A DNA stretch of 64,000 nucleotides from Flavobacteriales bacterium (GCA_016703105.1 JADJCS010000020.1:248001-312000); one strand, 5' to 3'. Positions 18,330 to 25,830 are shown, counted from the stretch's first letter. Numbers and translations: made by a program. Notes: generated by a model not told the origin, from the sequence alone.

Positions 18330-18720
18330 TCACTTCCCAGCATTGCCCGAATGCCGCCCTTGTCGCTCCGCCATGCGGCCTTGGATTTCTTCGAGCTCAC
18401 GCCACAAGGGGGCCAGTGTGTGCTCCAGCTGCCTAGTCTCTTTTTCCGCAGCATCAAGGTCAGCCCCTCATCTGCGCAGTCCGCTTGCGCAAATCCTCTA
18501 AGCTACCGAGCCCGCTACTGAGTTTGTCCGTCACTTCTTTGTGTCGATTGCGATCATCTCTTTCAGCAGCCAACTCCTTTACAGCGTTTTGAACCAGATC
18601 TTGAGGGAAGCGGGCATCAGCCACTAGATCCGCAACATCCTGGACTGATACCTTGTTGTCGACAGAGTTCTTCCTCAGCCAATCGATGAGGTCCTCCTTG
18701 GTGAATTCATTCGTGCTCAT
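18330..18720 (-). CDS. Small charged coiled-coil protein, frame-disrupted
   Basis: From ATG 18720: MSTNEFTKEDLIDWLRKNS, then VSVQDVADLVADARFPQDLV and a charged helix ending RKRTAQM, where the frame stops (intact part 18460-18720). Shifting frame, the helix continues as LDAAEKETRQLEHTLAPL, and after a second shift WRELEEIQGRMAERQGRHSG to a TGA at 18330. The continuity of the charged helix argues for one ~130-residue gene with two indels. Function unknown; its place between hsdS and the DUF4209 gene suggests an accessory of the operon. Confidence 0.6.
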
Positions 18721-18738
18721 GTTCGTGTTTTTAGGTTG

Positions 18739-19074
18739 CTAAAACTCTGTCTTCACCCTCACCTCCCCGCTCATTAGCTTCGGCAGCATTGTGTCGCGGA
18801 GGGCGATCAGTTTCTTGATCTGTTCATGGTTCGTCTCCTGCTTCGCCTGCAAGGGCAGCGCGAACTCGTTGAAGCGCTTGATCTTGTCATCAGGCGGCAA
18901 CTGGAACTTCGCCATCTCAATACCATCCGCAGGCAGCATGTTCACGGTGCTGCCGTTGGTGGAACCAGTTAGCTGTTCGCGCACGGCGGAGGTCAGCACA
19001 AGATGCTTCACGAAGACGCCTGTGAACAGTGGGTTCAACATCTCGATGCGGTACACGTGCTGCGAGAAGATCCC
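18739..19074 (-). CDS. hsdS: Type I specificity subunit HsdS, C-terminal fragment
   Basis: Continues the hsdS frame after an in-frame TAG at 19075-19077: GIFSQHVYRIEM, then TGSTNGSTVNMLPADGIEMA and the closing conserved helix with QIKKLIALRDTMLPKLMSGE. This is the end of the second target-recognition domain and distal spacer helix, so the reading frame is unbroken except for the stop codon. Confidence 0.85.
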   Translation of the reverse strand, partial: GIFSQHVYRIEMLNPLFTGVFVKHLVLTSAVREQLTGSTNGSTVNMLPADGIEMAKFQLPPDDKIKRFNEFALPLQAKQETNHEQIKKLIALRDTMLPKLMSGEVRVKTEF

Positions 19075-19959
19075 CTACCTCGCCGAGGAACGCGGTATGA
19101 TCGCCGGACAGCCGATCAACAACTGGTCGTGGCCTTGCTCGGTGTTGGTGATGATGAGCTCACCGGGCTTGATGACGTGACGCTCCCTGTATTCGCCTTT
19201 GTAATACTTGATGCCCACGTACTTGTAACCACCGCCTTCGTAGACCGAGTTCAGGTTGTGCATGGGCACGCCTTCATCAGGGCCACACAGCCCTGCGCCG
19301 GTGTAGCTCAGGCCGCGATGCACGCGAATGTGTTCGCTGAGTTGCACCCAACGCCACCCCTCCTCAGCCGCCTCCACGAACCACTGCCTGAACAGCGTTT
19401 CGGCCATGGCCTCCAGCGTCTTGTTCTGCCGGTGCAGCAGGTCGATCTTGGCATCCAAGCTGCTCAGTACGGCGGCGATGGCGCGTTGCTCGTCTGGTTC
19501 AGGGGCGCAAACTTCAAACTGCTCTATCGCGGCCTTCGTGATTGCTTTACGCGTTGCACCCATCTCCGCGATACTGAGCAGTTCGGGCTTCTGATAGATG
19601 AGTTGATAGAAGAGGTAGCCGTTTATCAACTGCCTGCCATCTGCGCGGATTATTGCAACGTGCTGATTGACCCTGGCAGGCAGGACATGTTGTGGTGCTC
19701 GACAGCAACGAGCCACACTATCCCCAGTAATGTTCAACAGCACATCGCCCTCCTGCACTACGACATTAGAGAGCTCGTTTCCTTGGGCCTCAGTGATGTG
19801 AGCTAACCCATCTTCGGAAAACTTGAAGTCCAAGATGTTCTGGCTTCTAATGAGGGAAATGCCTTCACTTATGTACGCATTTGAACCACCACGTGGTGTT
19901 GCACCACTACCAATCTTGGTCGTGACATTTCCTAAACGCATAGCCTTCCACTCACTCAT
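19075..19959 (-). CDS. hsdS: Type I specificity subunit HsdS, N-terminal fragment
   Basis: From ATG 19959: MSEWKAMRLGNVTTKIGSGA opens target-recognition domain 1. The central conserved spacer reads PDEQRAIAAVLSSLDAKIDL and LEAMAETLFRQWF, and domain 2 begins GWRWVQLSEHIRVHRG. HsdS sets the DNA sequence recognised by the whole complex. The start overlaps the end of hsdM by 8 bases. The frame is interrupted by TAG after IIPRSSAR. Without readthrough only the first domain plus half of the second would be made. Confidence 0.88.
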   Translation of the reverse strand: MSEWKAMRLGNVTTKIGSGATPRGGSNAYISEGISLIRSQNILDFKFSEDGLAHITEAQGNELSNVVVQEGDVLLNITGDSVARCCRAPQHVLPARVNQHVAIIRADGRQLINGYLFYQLIYQKPELLSIAEMGATRKAITKAAIEQFEVCAPEPDEQRAIAAVLSSLDAKIDLLHRQNKTLEAMAETLFRQWFVEAAEEGWRWVQLSEHIRVHRGLSYTGAGLCGPDEGVPMHNLNSVYEGGGYKYVGIKYYKGEYRERHVIKPGELIITNTEQGHDQLLIGCPAIIPRSSAR

Positions 19960-20614
19960 CGCCCTTCACGCTTTTCAGGTTCTTCAGGATGGCGCTGTTC
20001 AGCTCGGCCTCTTCCTTCAGCTGCGCGACGAATTCGGCTTGCAGCTTGGCAAAGCGCTCGGCGAACACAAAGTCGTCCTCTTCATCCGCCAAGCCCACGT
20101 AGCGTCCGGGGGTGAGCACGTAGTCCAGCTCCTTCACACGGCTCAGTGGTGCGGCGCAGCAGAAGCCCGGCACATCCGCATAGGTGCCCTTGGGGTTCCG
20201 CCAGTTGTGGTAGGTGTCCGTAATGGTCGCTATGTCGGCGTCATTGAACTCACGTGTCTTTCTATCTACCAAGAACCCCATGTGCCGCGCATCGATGAAG
20301 AGGATGGCATCGCGCCGGTCGCGGAACTTGCCGTTGGCGCGGTTGCGGCTCATGAACCAGAGGCTGGCGGGGATCTGGGTGTTGAGGAACAACTTGGGCG
20401 GCAGGTTCACGATGCAGTCGATGAGGCCGGCCTCCACCATGGCCTTGCGGATCTCGCCTTCGCCGCTGCTCTTGCTGGTGAGGGCGCCCTTGCTGAGCAC
20501 CACGCCCGCCTGCCCGCTGGGGCTGAGGTGGTAGATGAAGTGCTGCATCCACCCGAAGTTGGCGTTGCCCTCCGGCGGCACGCCGTACTGCCAGCGGCCA
20601 TCGTTGCGCAAGAG
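19952..20614 (-). CDS. hsdM: Type I methyltransferase HsdM, C-terminal fragment
   Basis: Reads LLRNDGRWQYGVPPEGNANF, then GWMQHFIYHLSPSGQAGVVL, CIVNLPPKLFLNTQIPASLW and the C-terminal helix ending KNLKSVKGDE. It completes the N6_Mtase domain and the tail that contacts HsdS. The frame joins the N-terminal fragment through one extra C near 20618 (GAACCTCTT, where GAACTCTT keeps the frame). Confidence 0.87.
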   Translation of the reverse strand, partial: LLRNDGRWQYGVPPEGNANFGWMQHFIYHLSPSGQAGVVLSKGALTSKSSGEGEIRKAMVEAGLIDCIVNLPPKLFLNTQIPASLWFMSRNRANGKFRDRRDAILFIDARHMGFLVDRKTREFNDADIATITDTYHNWRNPKGTYADVPGFCCAAPLSRVKELDYVLTPGRYVGLADEEDDFVFAERFAKLQAEFVAQLKEEAELNSAILKNLKSVKGDE

Positions 20615-21517
20615 GTTCGCCGCTCCAGTCGCTCACGTTGAAGGGCGGGTTGGCGATGATGTAATCGGCCTTCAGGTCCTTGTGGGCATCGTTGAGGAAG
20701 GAGCCCTCGCTGTTCCACTTCACCTGCGAGCTGTCCATGCCGCGGATGGCGAGGTTCATCTTGGCCAGCCGCCAGGTGGTCTGGTTGCTCTCCTGCCCGT
20801 AGATGCTGATGTCGTTGACCTTGCCCTGGTGCTCGGTGACGAACTTCTCGCTCTGCACGAACATGCCGCCGCTGCCGCAGCAGGGGTCGAACACGCGGCC
20901 CTTGTAAGGCTCCAGCATCTTCACCAGCAGTTCCACCACGCTGCGCGGGGTGTAGAACTGGCCGCCCTTCTTGCCCTCGGCCAGCGCGAACTCGCCCAGG
21001 AAGTACTCGAACACATGGCCCAGCACATCGGCGCTGCGGCTCTTGGCATCGCCCAGGGCGATGTTGCCGATGAGGTCGATGAGGCCGCCGAGGCTGGTGG
21101 GGTCCAGGTTCTGCCGGGCGTACACCTTGGGCAGCACGCCCTTCAGCGAGGGGTTCTCCTGCTCGATGGCGTCCATGGCCTCATCCACCGTTTTGCCGAT
21201 GGTGGGCTGCTTGGCGTGGCTTTGCAGAAAGCTCCACCGCGCGCCGGGCGGCACGAAGAAGACGTTCTCGGCCTTGTACTCGTCCTTGTCCTCGGGGTCG
21301 GCGCCGGAGTCTTTCTCAGCCACCAACTTGTCGTACAGCTCCACGAAGGCATCGCTGATGTACTTGAGGAAGACGAGGCCGAGCACGATGTGCTTGTACT
21401 CGGCGGCGTCGATGTTCTTGCGGAGCTTGTCGGCCGTTTTCCAGAGCTGCTGGTTCGTTGGCCTCGGCGGCTTTCTTGCGGCCTTGGCTTTCTGTTCGGT
21501 ATCGGGGTGGGGGTCAT
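20615..21517 (-). CDS. hsdM: Type I methyltransferase HsdM, N-terminal fragment
   Basis: The intact stretch runs from about 21386 (VLGLVFLKYISDAFVELYDK) through AdoMet motif I VFDPCCGSGGMF and catalytic motif IV ADYIIANPPFNVSDW. The extreme N-terminus is also scrambled: DPHPDTEQKAKAA and QQLWKTADKLRKNIDAAEYK are visible in other frames between 21386 and 21517, so at least two more indels lie there. HsdM methylates adenine on both strands of the site and joins HsdS and HsdR. It is the first gene of the operon. Confidence 0.85.
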
Positions 21518-21568
21518 GAGTGCCGATCAGAACAATGAGATGATGAGACGATCAGAAAATGGAGTGCG

Positions 21569-21600
21569 GGACCTTTTTGCCGGAGGCGGCAAAATGGTCC
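21569..21600. promoter_or_regulatory. Hairpin 1 before hsdM operon
   Basis: Inverted repeat GGACC-t-TTTTGCCG ... CGGCAAAA-t-GGTCC with a 4-base loop and a single mismatched pair. It lies about 50 bases upstream of hsdM on its minus-strand template, in the 21518-21692 gap. The core TTTTGCCG/CGGCAAAA recurs in the next hairpin, suggesting an operator or a paired structural element. Confidence 0.6.
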
Positions 21601-21619
21601 GATGTTCTAGTGAACGGTT

Positions 21620-21647
21620 ATCACTTTGCCGGCGTCGGCAAAGTGAT
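21620..21647. promoter_or_regulatory. Hairpin 2 before hsdM operon
   Basis: Perfect 12-base inverted repeat ATCACTTTGCCG / CGGCAAAGTGAT with loop GCGT. It shares TTTGCCGG..CGGCAAA with hairpin 1, spaced 19 bases away. A weaker third inverted repeat (GCATTACCG / CGGTA-TGC) follows at about 21656-21681. Confidence 0.65.
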
Positions 21648-21692
21648 GCGGCAGCGCATTACCGTTCCAGCTACCGGTATGCGTGGTGCGGT

Positions 21693-22481
21693 TCATTTCT
21701 GTCGGAGGCCTTTGGGCAATAGCAGCAGGAAGGGCACGCACTCGTCCATGTCAATGTCCGACCAGTCGGGCCCCAAGCGGCGCAGGGCATCGTAGTACTG
21801 CTGCAAGTGGTTGCGGTAGTAGAGTTCGCTATTCACGAGCCAAGCTGCGGGGCCCACATGCTTGGCGAGGAACCACTTCTCCAGCAGGCGGCCCGCACGT
21901 CCGTTGCCATCGTTATAGGGGTGGATCTTCACGAACTGCAGATGCAGGAGCGCGGCGTAGTAGAAGGCTTCGGTGGGCGTGAGGGTGGCTTTGTTCAGAA
22001 CGCTCACTTCGCGCATCAGTCGATCCATCAATTTGGGCACATCGGCCGCGGGCGGTCCTTCGTAGATCTTGTAGCGCCCCAGGAGGTTGCTGCCCACCAC
22101 GTACACGGCACCGGTGCGCCAAGCACCCGGTGTCCAGCCCTTCTTGCTGTAAATGGTTGATGCCAGCGTGGCATGGGCCTTCAGCAAATTGGCCTTGGTG
22201 AGCGCGGTGCGTTGTGCATCGCCGTATGCGCGCACCAGGTCCTCCACCTCCTGCACGTCGCGGGTGCGGCGTTTGCCATTGCTCGTGGCCTCCACGAATT
22301 CATCCACGGTCACGCGGCTGCCCTCGATCTGGCTGCTGGCCACGGCCCCGGCTAGGGTGGCCCAGCGCGTGGCATCGCCTGCGCGCGCGCCCTTGCGGGC
22401 CAAACGCGCCAAGTGCTTCTCCAGCGTGAGGCGCTGGCGCTTCTCGTAAGCGGGCAGGTAGTTCGGGGTGAGCAGTTCCAC
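21693..22481 (-). CDS. Fic-domain AMP-transferase family protein
   Basis: 262 residues from a GTG at 22479-22481; no ATG is available in the right place. The Fic catalytic motif is complete: His187-Pro-Tyr-Asn-Asp-Gly-Asn-Gly-Arg-Ala-Gly-Arg. The N-terminal helix carries SSQIEG (about 49-54), the (S/T)xxxE(G/N) inhibitory motif of class II Fic proteins, and the following VxxFxE segment matches the Fic_N region. Such enzymes AMPylate protein targets and are self-inhibited by the Glu. The gene is intact, unlike the RM genes beside it, and is often found next to type I RM systems. Confidence 0.92.
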   Translation of the reverse strand: MELLTPNYLPAYEKRQRLTLEKHLARLARKGARAGDATRWATLAGAVASSQIEGSRVTVDEFVEATSNGKRRTRDVQEVEDLVRAYGDAQRTALTKANLLKAHATLASTIYSKKGWTPGAWRTGAVYVVGSNLLGRYKIYEGPPAADVPKLMDRLMREVSVLNKATLTPTEAFYYAALLHLQFVKIHPYNDGNGRAGRLLEKWFLAKHVGPAAWLVNSELYYRNHLQQYYDALRRLGPDWSDIDMDECVPFLLLLPKGLRQK

Positions 22482-22508
22482 AGGTGTGAAGGTCGGGGTG
22501 AGGCTATT

Positions 22509-22658
22509 TCAGCAAGGTGCGAACCGGGTAGCGAGGCCGAGCACGATGTGGGTGTACGCGGCCGCGTCGCTGTGCTGGAGCGGTCCCGGGCTTGACCCCG
22601 GGTCGGCGCCCGGGGCAGGCCCGGGGTTGGGCTGGGCAGTGTCGGGTTTATCGGTCAT
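22509..22658 (-). pseudogene. hsdM 5'-end remnant
   Basis: A 49-codon frame from ATG 22656-22658: MTDKPDTAQPNPGPAPGADP, then DAAAYTHIVLGL before leaving the hsdM-like sequence. The last part matches IDAAEYKHIVLGLVFLKY of the real hsdM, and the DNA at 22545-22570 closely resembles 21380-21405. It sits 27 bases before the Fic gene. It looks like the start of an older hsdM cut short by recombination that placed fic here. Confidence 0.6.
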
Positions 22659-22829
22659 AGGTCGTTCGGCGCCAGGCTTATTGGCTAGGATACGCTGCAC
22701 TTCACCATACCCGCTAGTCGGTCTGGGGCGTGCATCGCCAGCAAAGTACCGCAGCCCTCGCATACGGCAGGGGGGGTATTTTTCCCGGGGTCCGCAGGGA
22801 TGGACGGTTGGCGGGATAGTGTATGGGGC

Positions 22830-23322
22830 GGGTGGTCGGTTGTCAGGTGTCAGTTGTCAGATGTCAGTTGTCGGTTGTCGGTTGTCGGTGGGGCTCTGGT
22901 CAGGTGGTCGTTGCCAGTTGTCAGTAGTGGGGTGGCCAAGGGCCAAGAGGCCAATAGGCCACCAATGCGCTCCCCTCTCCGGCTTGTCCCGGGCCTGACC
23001 TGGGGGAGAGGGGCTGGGGGTGAGGGCCAAGGAGGCATTCACCAACAACTGTCAACCACCAACCACTTAACCGACCAATGGGCTCCGCCCACCTTTTCGA
23101 TCCTTGGGATCCGTGTCTTCCACGCGCCAGCCCCCCGCACAATTAAAGATCGCTTCGGCCATCGCCTCGGGCTCCGCCCTCCGCGCTGATCCTCGCGAGC
23201 ACGTTGGATAAGGAGGCATTCACCAACAACCAACAACCACCAACCAACAACCAACAACCACCAACCACCAACCACCAACCACCAACCAGCCCACCAACCA
23301 ATGGGCTCCGCCCACCTTTTTG
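22830..23322. repeat. Low-complexity GTTGTC / CAACAACC repeat region
   Basis: The left part (22835-22925) is a run of GTCAGTTGTC/GTCGGTTGTC variants; the right part (23218-23290) is a run of CCAACCA/CAACAAC variants, roughly its reverse complement. Two direct copies of GGAGGCATTCACCAACAAC ... CCAATGGGCTCCGCCCACC occur at about 23031-23097 and 23211-23316. This fills most of the 805-base gap 22659-23463. I see no protein in it; short open frames through it are repeat-encoded. Confidence 0.75.
22972..23013. repeat. REP-like palindrome
   Basis: CCCCTCTCC and GGAGAGGGG arms enclosing a GC-rich loop containing CCCGGG, inside the low-complexity region. It resembles the CCCTCTCC...GGAGAGGG palindromes common between genes in many bacterial genomes. 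Confidence 0.5.
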
Positions 23323-23463
23323 TTCCGTTAGCGCTCCGTGTGGTCCAGCACCGACTCACCACTCACTTACCCCTTTCCCCTTACCAGTGCCCCATATACC
23401 CCCCAAAAGCAACGAACCCCGGACACCAAAGTCCAGGGCTCGTTAGCAGCGGCGCGGTTTGCC

Positions 23464-24156
23464 CTATGCAGCCACCGGCACAGGCGTTTGTGGAGCGTCC
23501 CCGCTACCCGTCCCCAGATCGATCTCGATCCGGGCGTTCTGGTAATCGCGGTAGAACTCCGAGTTCGAAAAAGCGAACTGCTCCATCAGCGCGTCAAGTC
23601 GCTTCGTCAGCAACTTGTTCGTGTCGCGCATCAAAGTCCTCAGTTCGGCGGTCGCGCCCTTGCGCAGTGCGATCGCGTTCTGCGGCGCCACAATGGCGGC
23701 CACGTACTTGTCGATCGTGGTTTGCAGGGCGGTAAGCGTGGCGGGCAATATGCTGTAGTCCGCCAGGTTCGCCACCACCGCGTTGGCAGCGGTATGGATC
23801 CCCTGGCAGTGCTGCGCTATCACCGAATCGCGGTGACGCAGCAAGCTGCCACGGCTCACGTCCATCTTGCCTAACAACACACTGTCCCCGATCACGGTCG
23901 CGTAAGCACGTACGCCCCCGGCCACCAAGATCGTCTGGTTCAACATCGCGGTCTCGCACTCCTCCTTCACCCGCGCGAAACCACGGATATCGATCACTTG
24001 GCGTTCAATGCAACCCTCCACGGCAACTATGTTCGTGTCGAGCTCTTGGGCGGCGGCCGCTACTGCGGGTTTCGCCGTCCACACACTTTGGTTCAACGTC
24101 AACGTCCTCTGCGTGGCGTAGAACATCGTCATCTGGTTCTCTTGTCTCTTGTCCAT
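23464..24156 (-). CDS. Conserved Bacteroidota helical protein, 230 aa
   Basis: Starts at ATG 24154-24156: MDKRQENQMTMFYATQRTLT, then a nearly all-helical body (PAVAAAAQELDTNIVAVEG, TATLxALQTTIDKYVAAIV-like segments, MRDTNKLLTKRLDALMEQF) and a C-terminus with FYRDYQNARIEIDLGTGSG. I recall a recurrent hypothetical family in Bacteroidota with the same opening and the same ARI.ID.GTG ending; no function is known to me. There is no signal peptide. It reads away from the 21-bp array that begins ~400 bases upstream. The region before its start (24240-24350) is notably AT-rich and may hold the promoter. Confidence 0.75.
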   Translation of the reverse strand: MDKRQENQMTMFYATQRTLTLNQSVWTAKPAVAAAAQELDTNIVAVEGCIERQVIDIRGFARVKEECETAMLNQTILVAGGVRAYATVIGDSVLLGKMDVSRGSLLRHRDSVIAQHCQGIHTAANAVVANLADYSILPATLTALQTTIDKYVAAIVAPQNAIALRKGATAELRTLMRDTNKLLTKRLDALMEQFAFSNSEFYRDYQNARIEIDLGTGSGDAPQTPVPVAA

Positions 24157-24567
24157 CGTATCTGTCTTTTAGTGGTTTGTGTTTTGGCTTGCGCCGCTGG
24201 CTACTTCAACGCGGCTCCAGGGTGGACATGTTCCATCCGATCTACCTTACCCCTGTTCATAATGTGTTCACACATATGCGTTTTACAAATGGATATGCCA
24301 TAATTTGCACATATCATAGGAATGATATTGTACAGCAATGGATTTTGCAAGCGCGTCTGGAAATGCCAGGATCGGCGCCCGTCGTGTGACGGAACGTTCG
24401 CCCCGGCGCTTGCGCACGCCGGTCATTTCCCACCTGCGAAGGCCAGATGGATCAAGTGAATACCAGTACCAGGAACTGGTGATGGATAAACACGGAGCGC
24501 GGCGAAGATGCGGTTTATTCCATTGTCAGTTGTTCGCGTGCGAACGGGAGCGCACGTCCGGTACGCA

Positions 24568-25134
24568 GCGTCTGTGCGGTGTCCGATGGCTTCTGTGAAG
24601 GTGCCGAACACCGCTGCGATGCGGCCTGTCGCCTCGGCACCTCTGCAGGTCCCTTCTGCCCGTTCACCTTCGGCCTCTGCGGCGTTCCGTACCGCCAATG
24701 TGCGCGTGCAGGTCCCCTCTGCACGGCAACGCACAGCCTCTGCAAAGCCGCCGACTCCCTCGGTTCGATCGTAGACGGCCTATGTACAAGCGCGGCCTGT
24801 CAATATTTCCGTGTAGCACGCCTATGTTCAGCAGCAGGTCGCCTCTGCGAAGCAGCGGAACCGCTTCGCGTCTCGCACTATCCCGTTCGCAAGTGCGACA
24901 ACGACGTTCGCACCCGCTCTGAACGGCTTCGCGATCCGAACGTCGCCCTTCGCGAGGGCAACAACGCCGTTTTCATTCTCGCCGCCCGCCTCTGCGGCTT
25001 CGTCGAACCCTTCCGCAAAGCGATCGAACGCATTTGCGCCGCCTCCACCCGCCTTTGCGGTCCCTCCGTTCGCGTTCGCGATCCCTCCGCCTGCCATTGT
25101 TTCAGGTCGGTGCGTTCCTCCCCCTGTCATCGAG
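24568..25134 (+). repeat. 21-bp tandem array, about 27 degenerate units
   Basis: Read from 24568 in steps of exactly 21 bases, almost every unit opens with an 8-base core close to GCcTtcGC/GCcTctGC (e.g. at 24736, 24841, 24904, 24988, 25051) followed by 13 variable bases. No unit is longer or shorter. On the plus strand the frame from ATG 24579 is open across the whole array and spells heptads of the form xxRLCxA; on the minus strand the same units spell F-x-x-x-A-(E/N/K)-(A/G). The last two or three units are weak. Whether it is translated is unknown. It occupies most of the 24157-25385 gap. Confidence 0.75.
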
Positions 25135-25335
25135 CACACCCGCTGGCGCGGATGTTCGCTTTCAGATCTGCGCTCCGGACCGCTGTGAAAAGATGGTCTT
25201 ACAACAGGTCAGTGGTTCGCGATCTCGGAGGCGGGGGCCTTCCTCCAGGACAGCATCGCCTCGGAACCCCGGCGGCCGGTGTACAGGCCGCAAATGATCT
25301 ACGCGCATCCATAAGCGCCATTCCCGCCGCAAATG

Positions 25336-25364
25336 AAGAAGGCCCCGCATCGCGGGGCCTTCTT
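25336..25364. terminator. Strong bidirectional terminator hairpin
   Basis: Perfect 13-base stem AAGAAGGCCCCGC / GCGGGGCCTTCTT with a 3-base loop, followed by T-rich DNA on the plus side. It lies 21 bases downstream of the stop of the Cys/His-rich protein gene (minus) and also closes the open frame of the 21-bp array on the plus side. Confidence 0.85.
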
Positions 25365-25385
25365 TGTTGGATATGCTCTGTTCAA

Positions 25386-25754
25386 CTACTTGGTCTCGGC
25401 GGGGGCTACACCACCGGCGCCAACAGGCTCGGCCTTGGTGGCAGCGTGGGCGTGGCCATGGCCTTCGCAGCCCGCATGGGCTTTTGCGCCATCCTTGCCT
25501 TCGCAACCGGCATGGGCTTTCGCACCGTCCTTACCGGCACAGCAGGCCGCATCGGCGGTTTTCTTGCCGGCGCAGCAGGCTTTGCCCGCAGCAGCGCCTT
25601 CGATCTTCACGGCATCGGCCTTGGTGGGTTGGGGAGCATCGGCCGTGGCGGACACTTTCTCCGCAGCGGGGGCGGCCTTTACAAGGGTGGTGCTTTGGGC
25701 ACTGGCACTGGCCAGAAAGGCGACAGCGGCAAGGGCGGTAAGGAGGATGCGCAT
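25386..25754 (-). CDS. Exported Ala/Cys/His-rich small protein
   Basis: 122 residues from ATG 25754. The signal peptide is MRILLTALAAVAFLASASA, followed by QSTTLVKAAPA. The mature part is Ala/Lys-rich with paired cysteines in KACCAGKK and AACCAGKD, then two near-identical DGAKAHAGCEGK repeats and HGHAHAATKAE. The Cys and His density suggests metal binding in the periplasm, but no named family is recognised. A TAGCTTTC box lies 24 bases before the start and a strong terminator follows, so it is a single-gene unit. Confidence 0.78.
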   Translation of the reverse strand: MRILLTALAAVAFLASASAQSTTLVKAAPAAEKVSATADAPQPTKADAVKIEGAAAGKACCAGKKTADAACCAGKDGAKAHAGCEGKDGAKAHAGCEGHGHAHAATKAEPVGAGGVAPAETK

Positions 25755-25778
25755 GGTTCGGTGATCTTGTTTGTGGCC

Positions 25779-25786
25779 GAAAGCTA
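25779..25786 (-). promoter_or_regulatory. Putative -7 promoter box
   Basis: TAGCTTTC followed by G on the minus strand, 24 bases before the Cys/His-rich protein gene. It fits TAnnTTyG. Confidence 0.4.
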
Positions 25787-25830
25787 GCCGATCCCGTGCC
25801 AAGCCGGGGCACTTTCGTTGTTAATGATCG

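Noticed and set aside
18739..19959. Phase-variable hsdS with invertible repeats
   Set aside because: No second hsdS copy, inverted repeats or recombinase gene was seen near the gene.
10979..21517. Programmed frameshifting in the RM genes
   Set aside because: The frame changes occur at many unrelated sites without shared slippery sequence or structure, and in both directions.
24568..25134. CRISPR array
   Set aside because: The period is 21 bases with an 8-base core, units are too short, spacers vary with no long constant repeat, and no cas genes are visible.
24579..25787. 402-codon open frame on the plus strand
   Set aside because: The second half is antisense to the Cys/His-rich gene and passes through a terminator. 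Only the heptad part over the 21-bp array is discussed, as a repeat.
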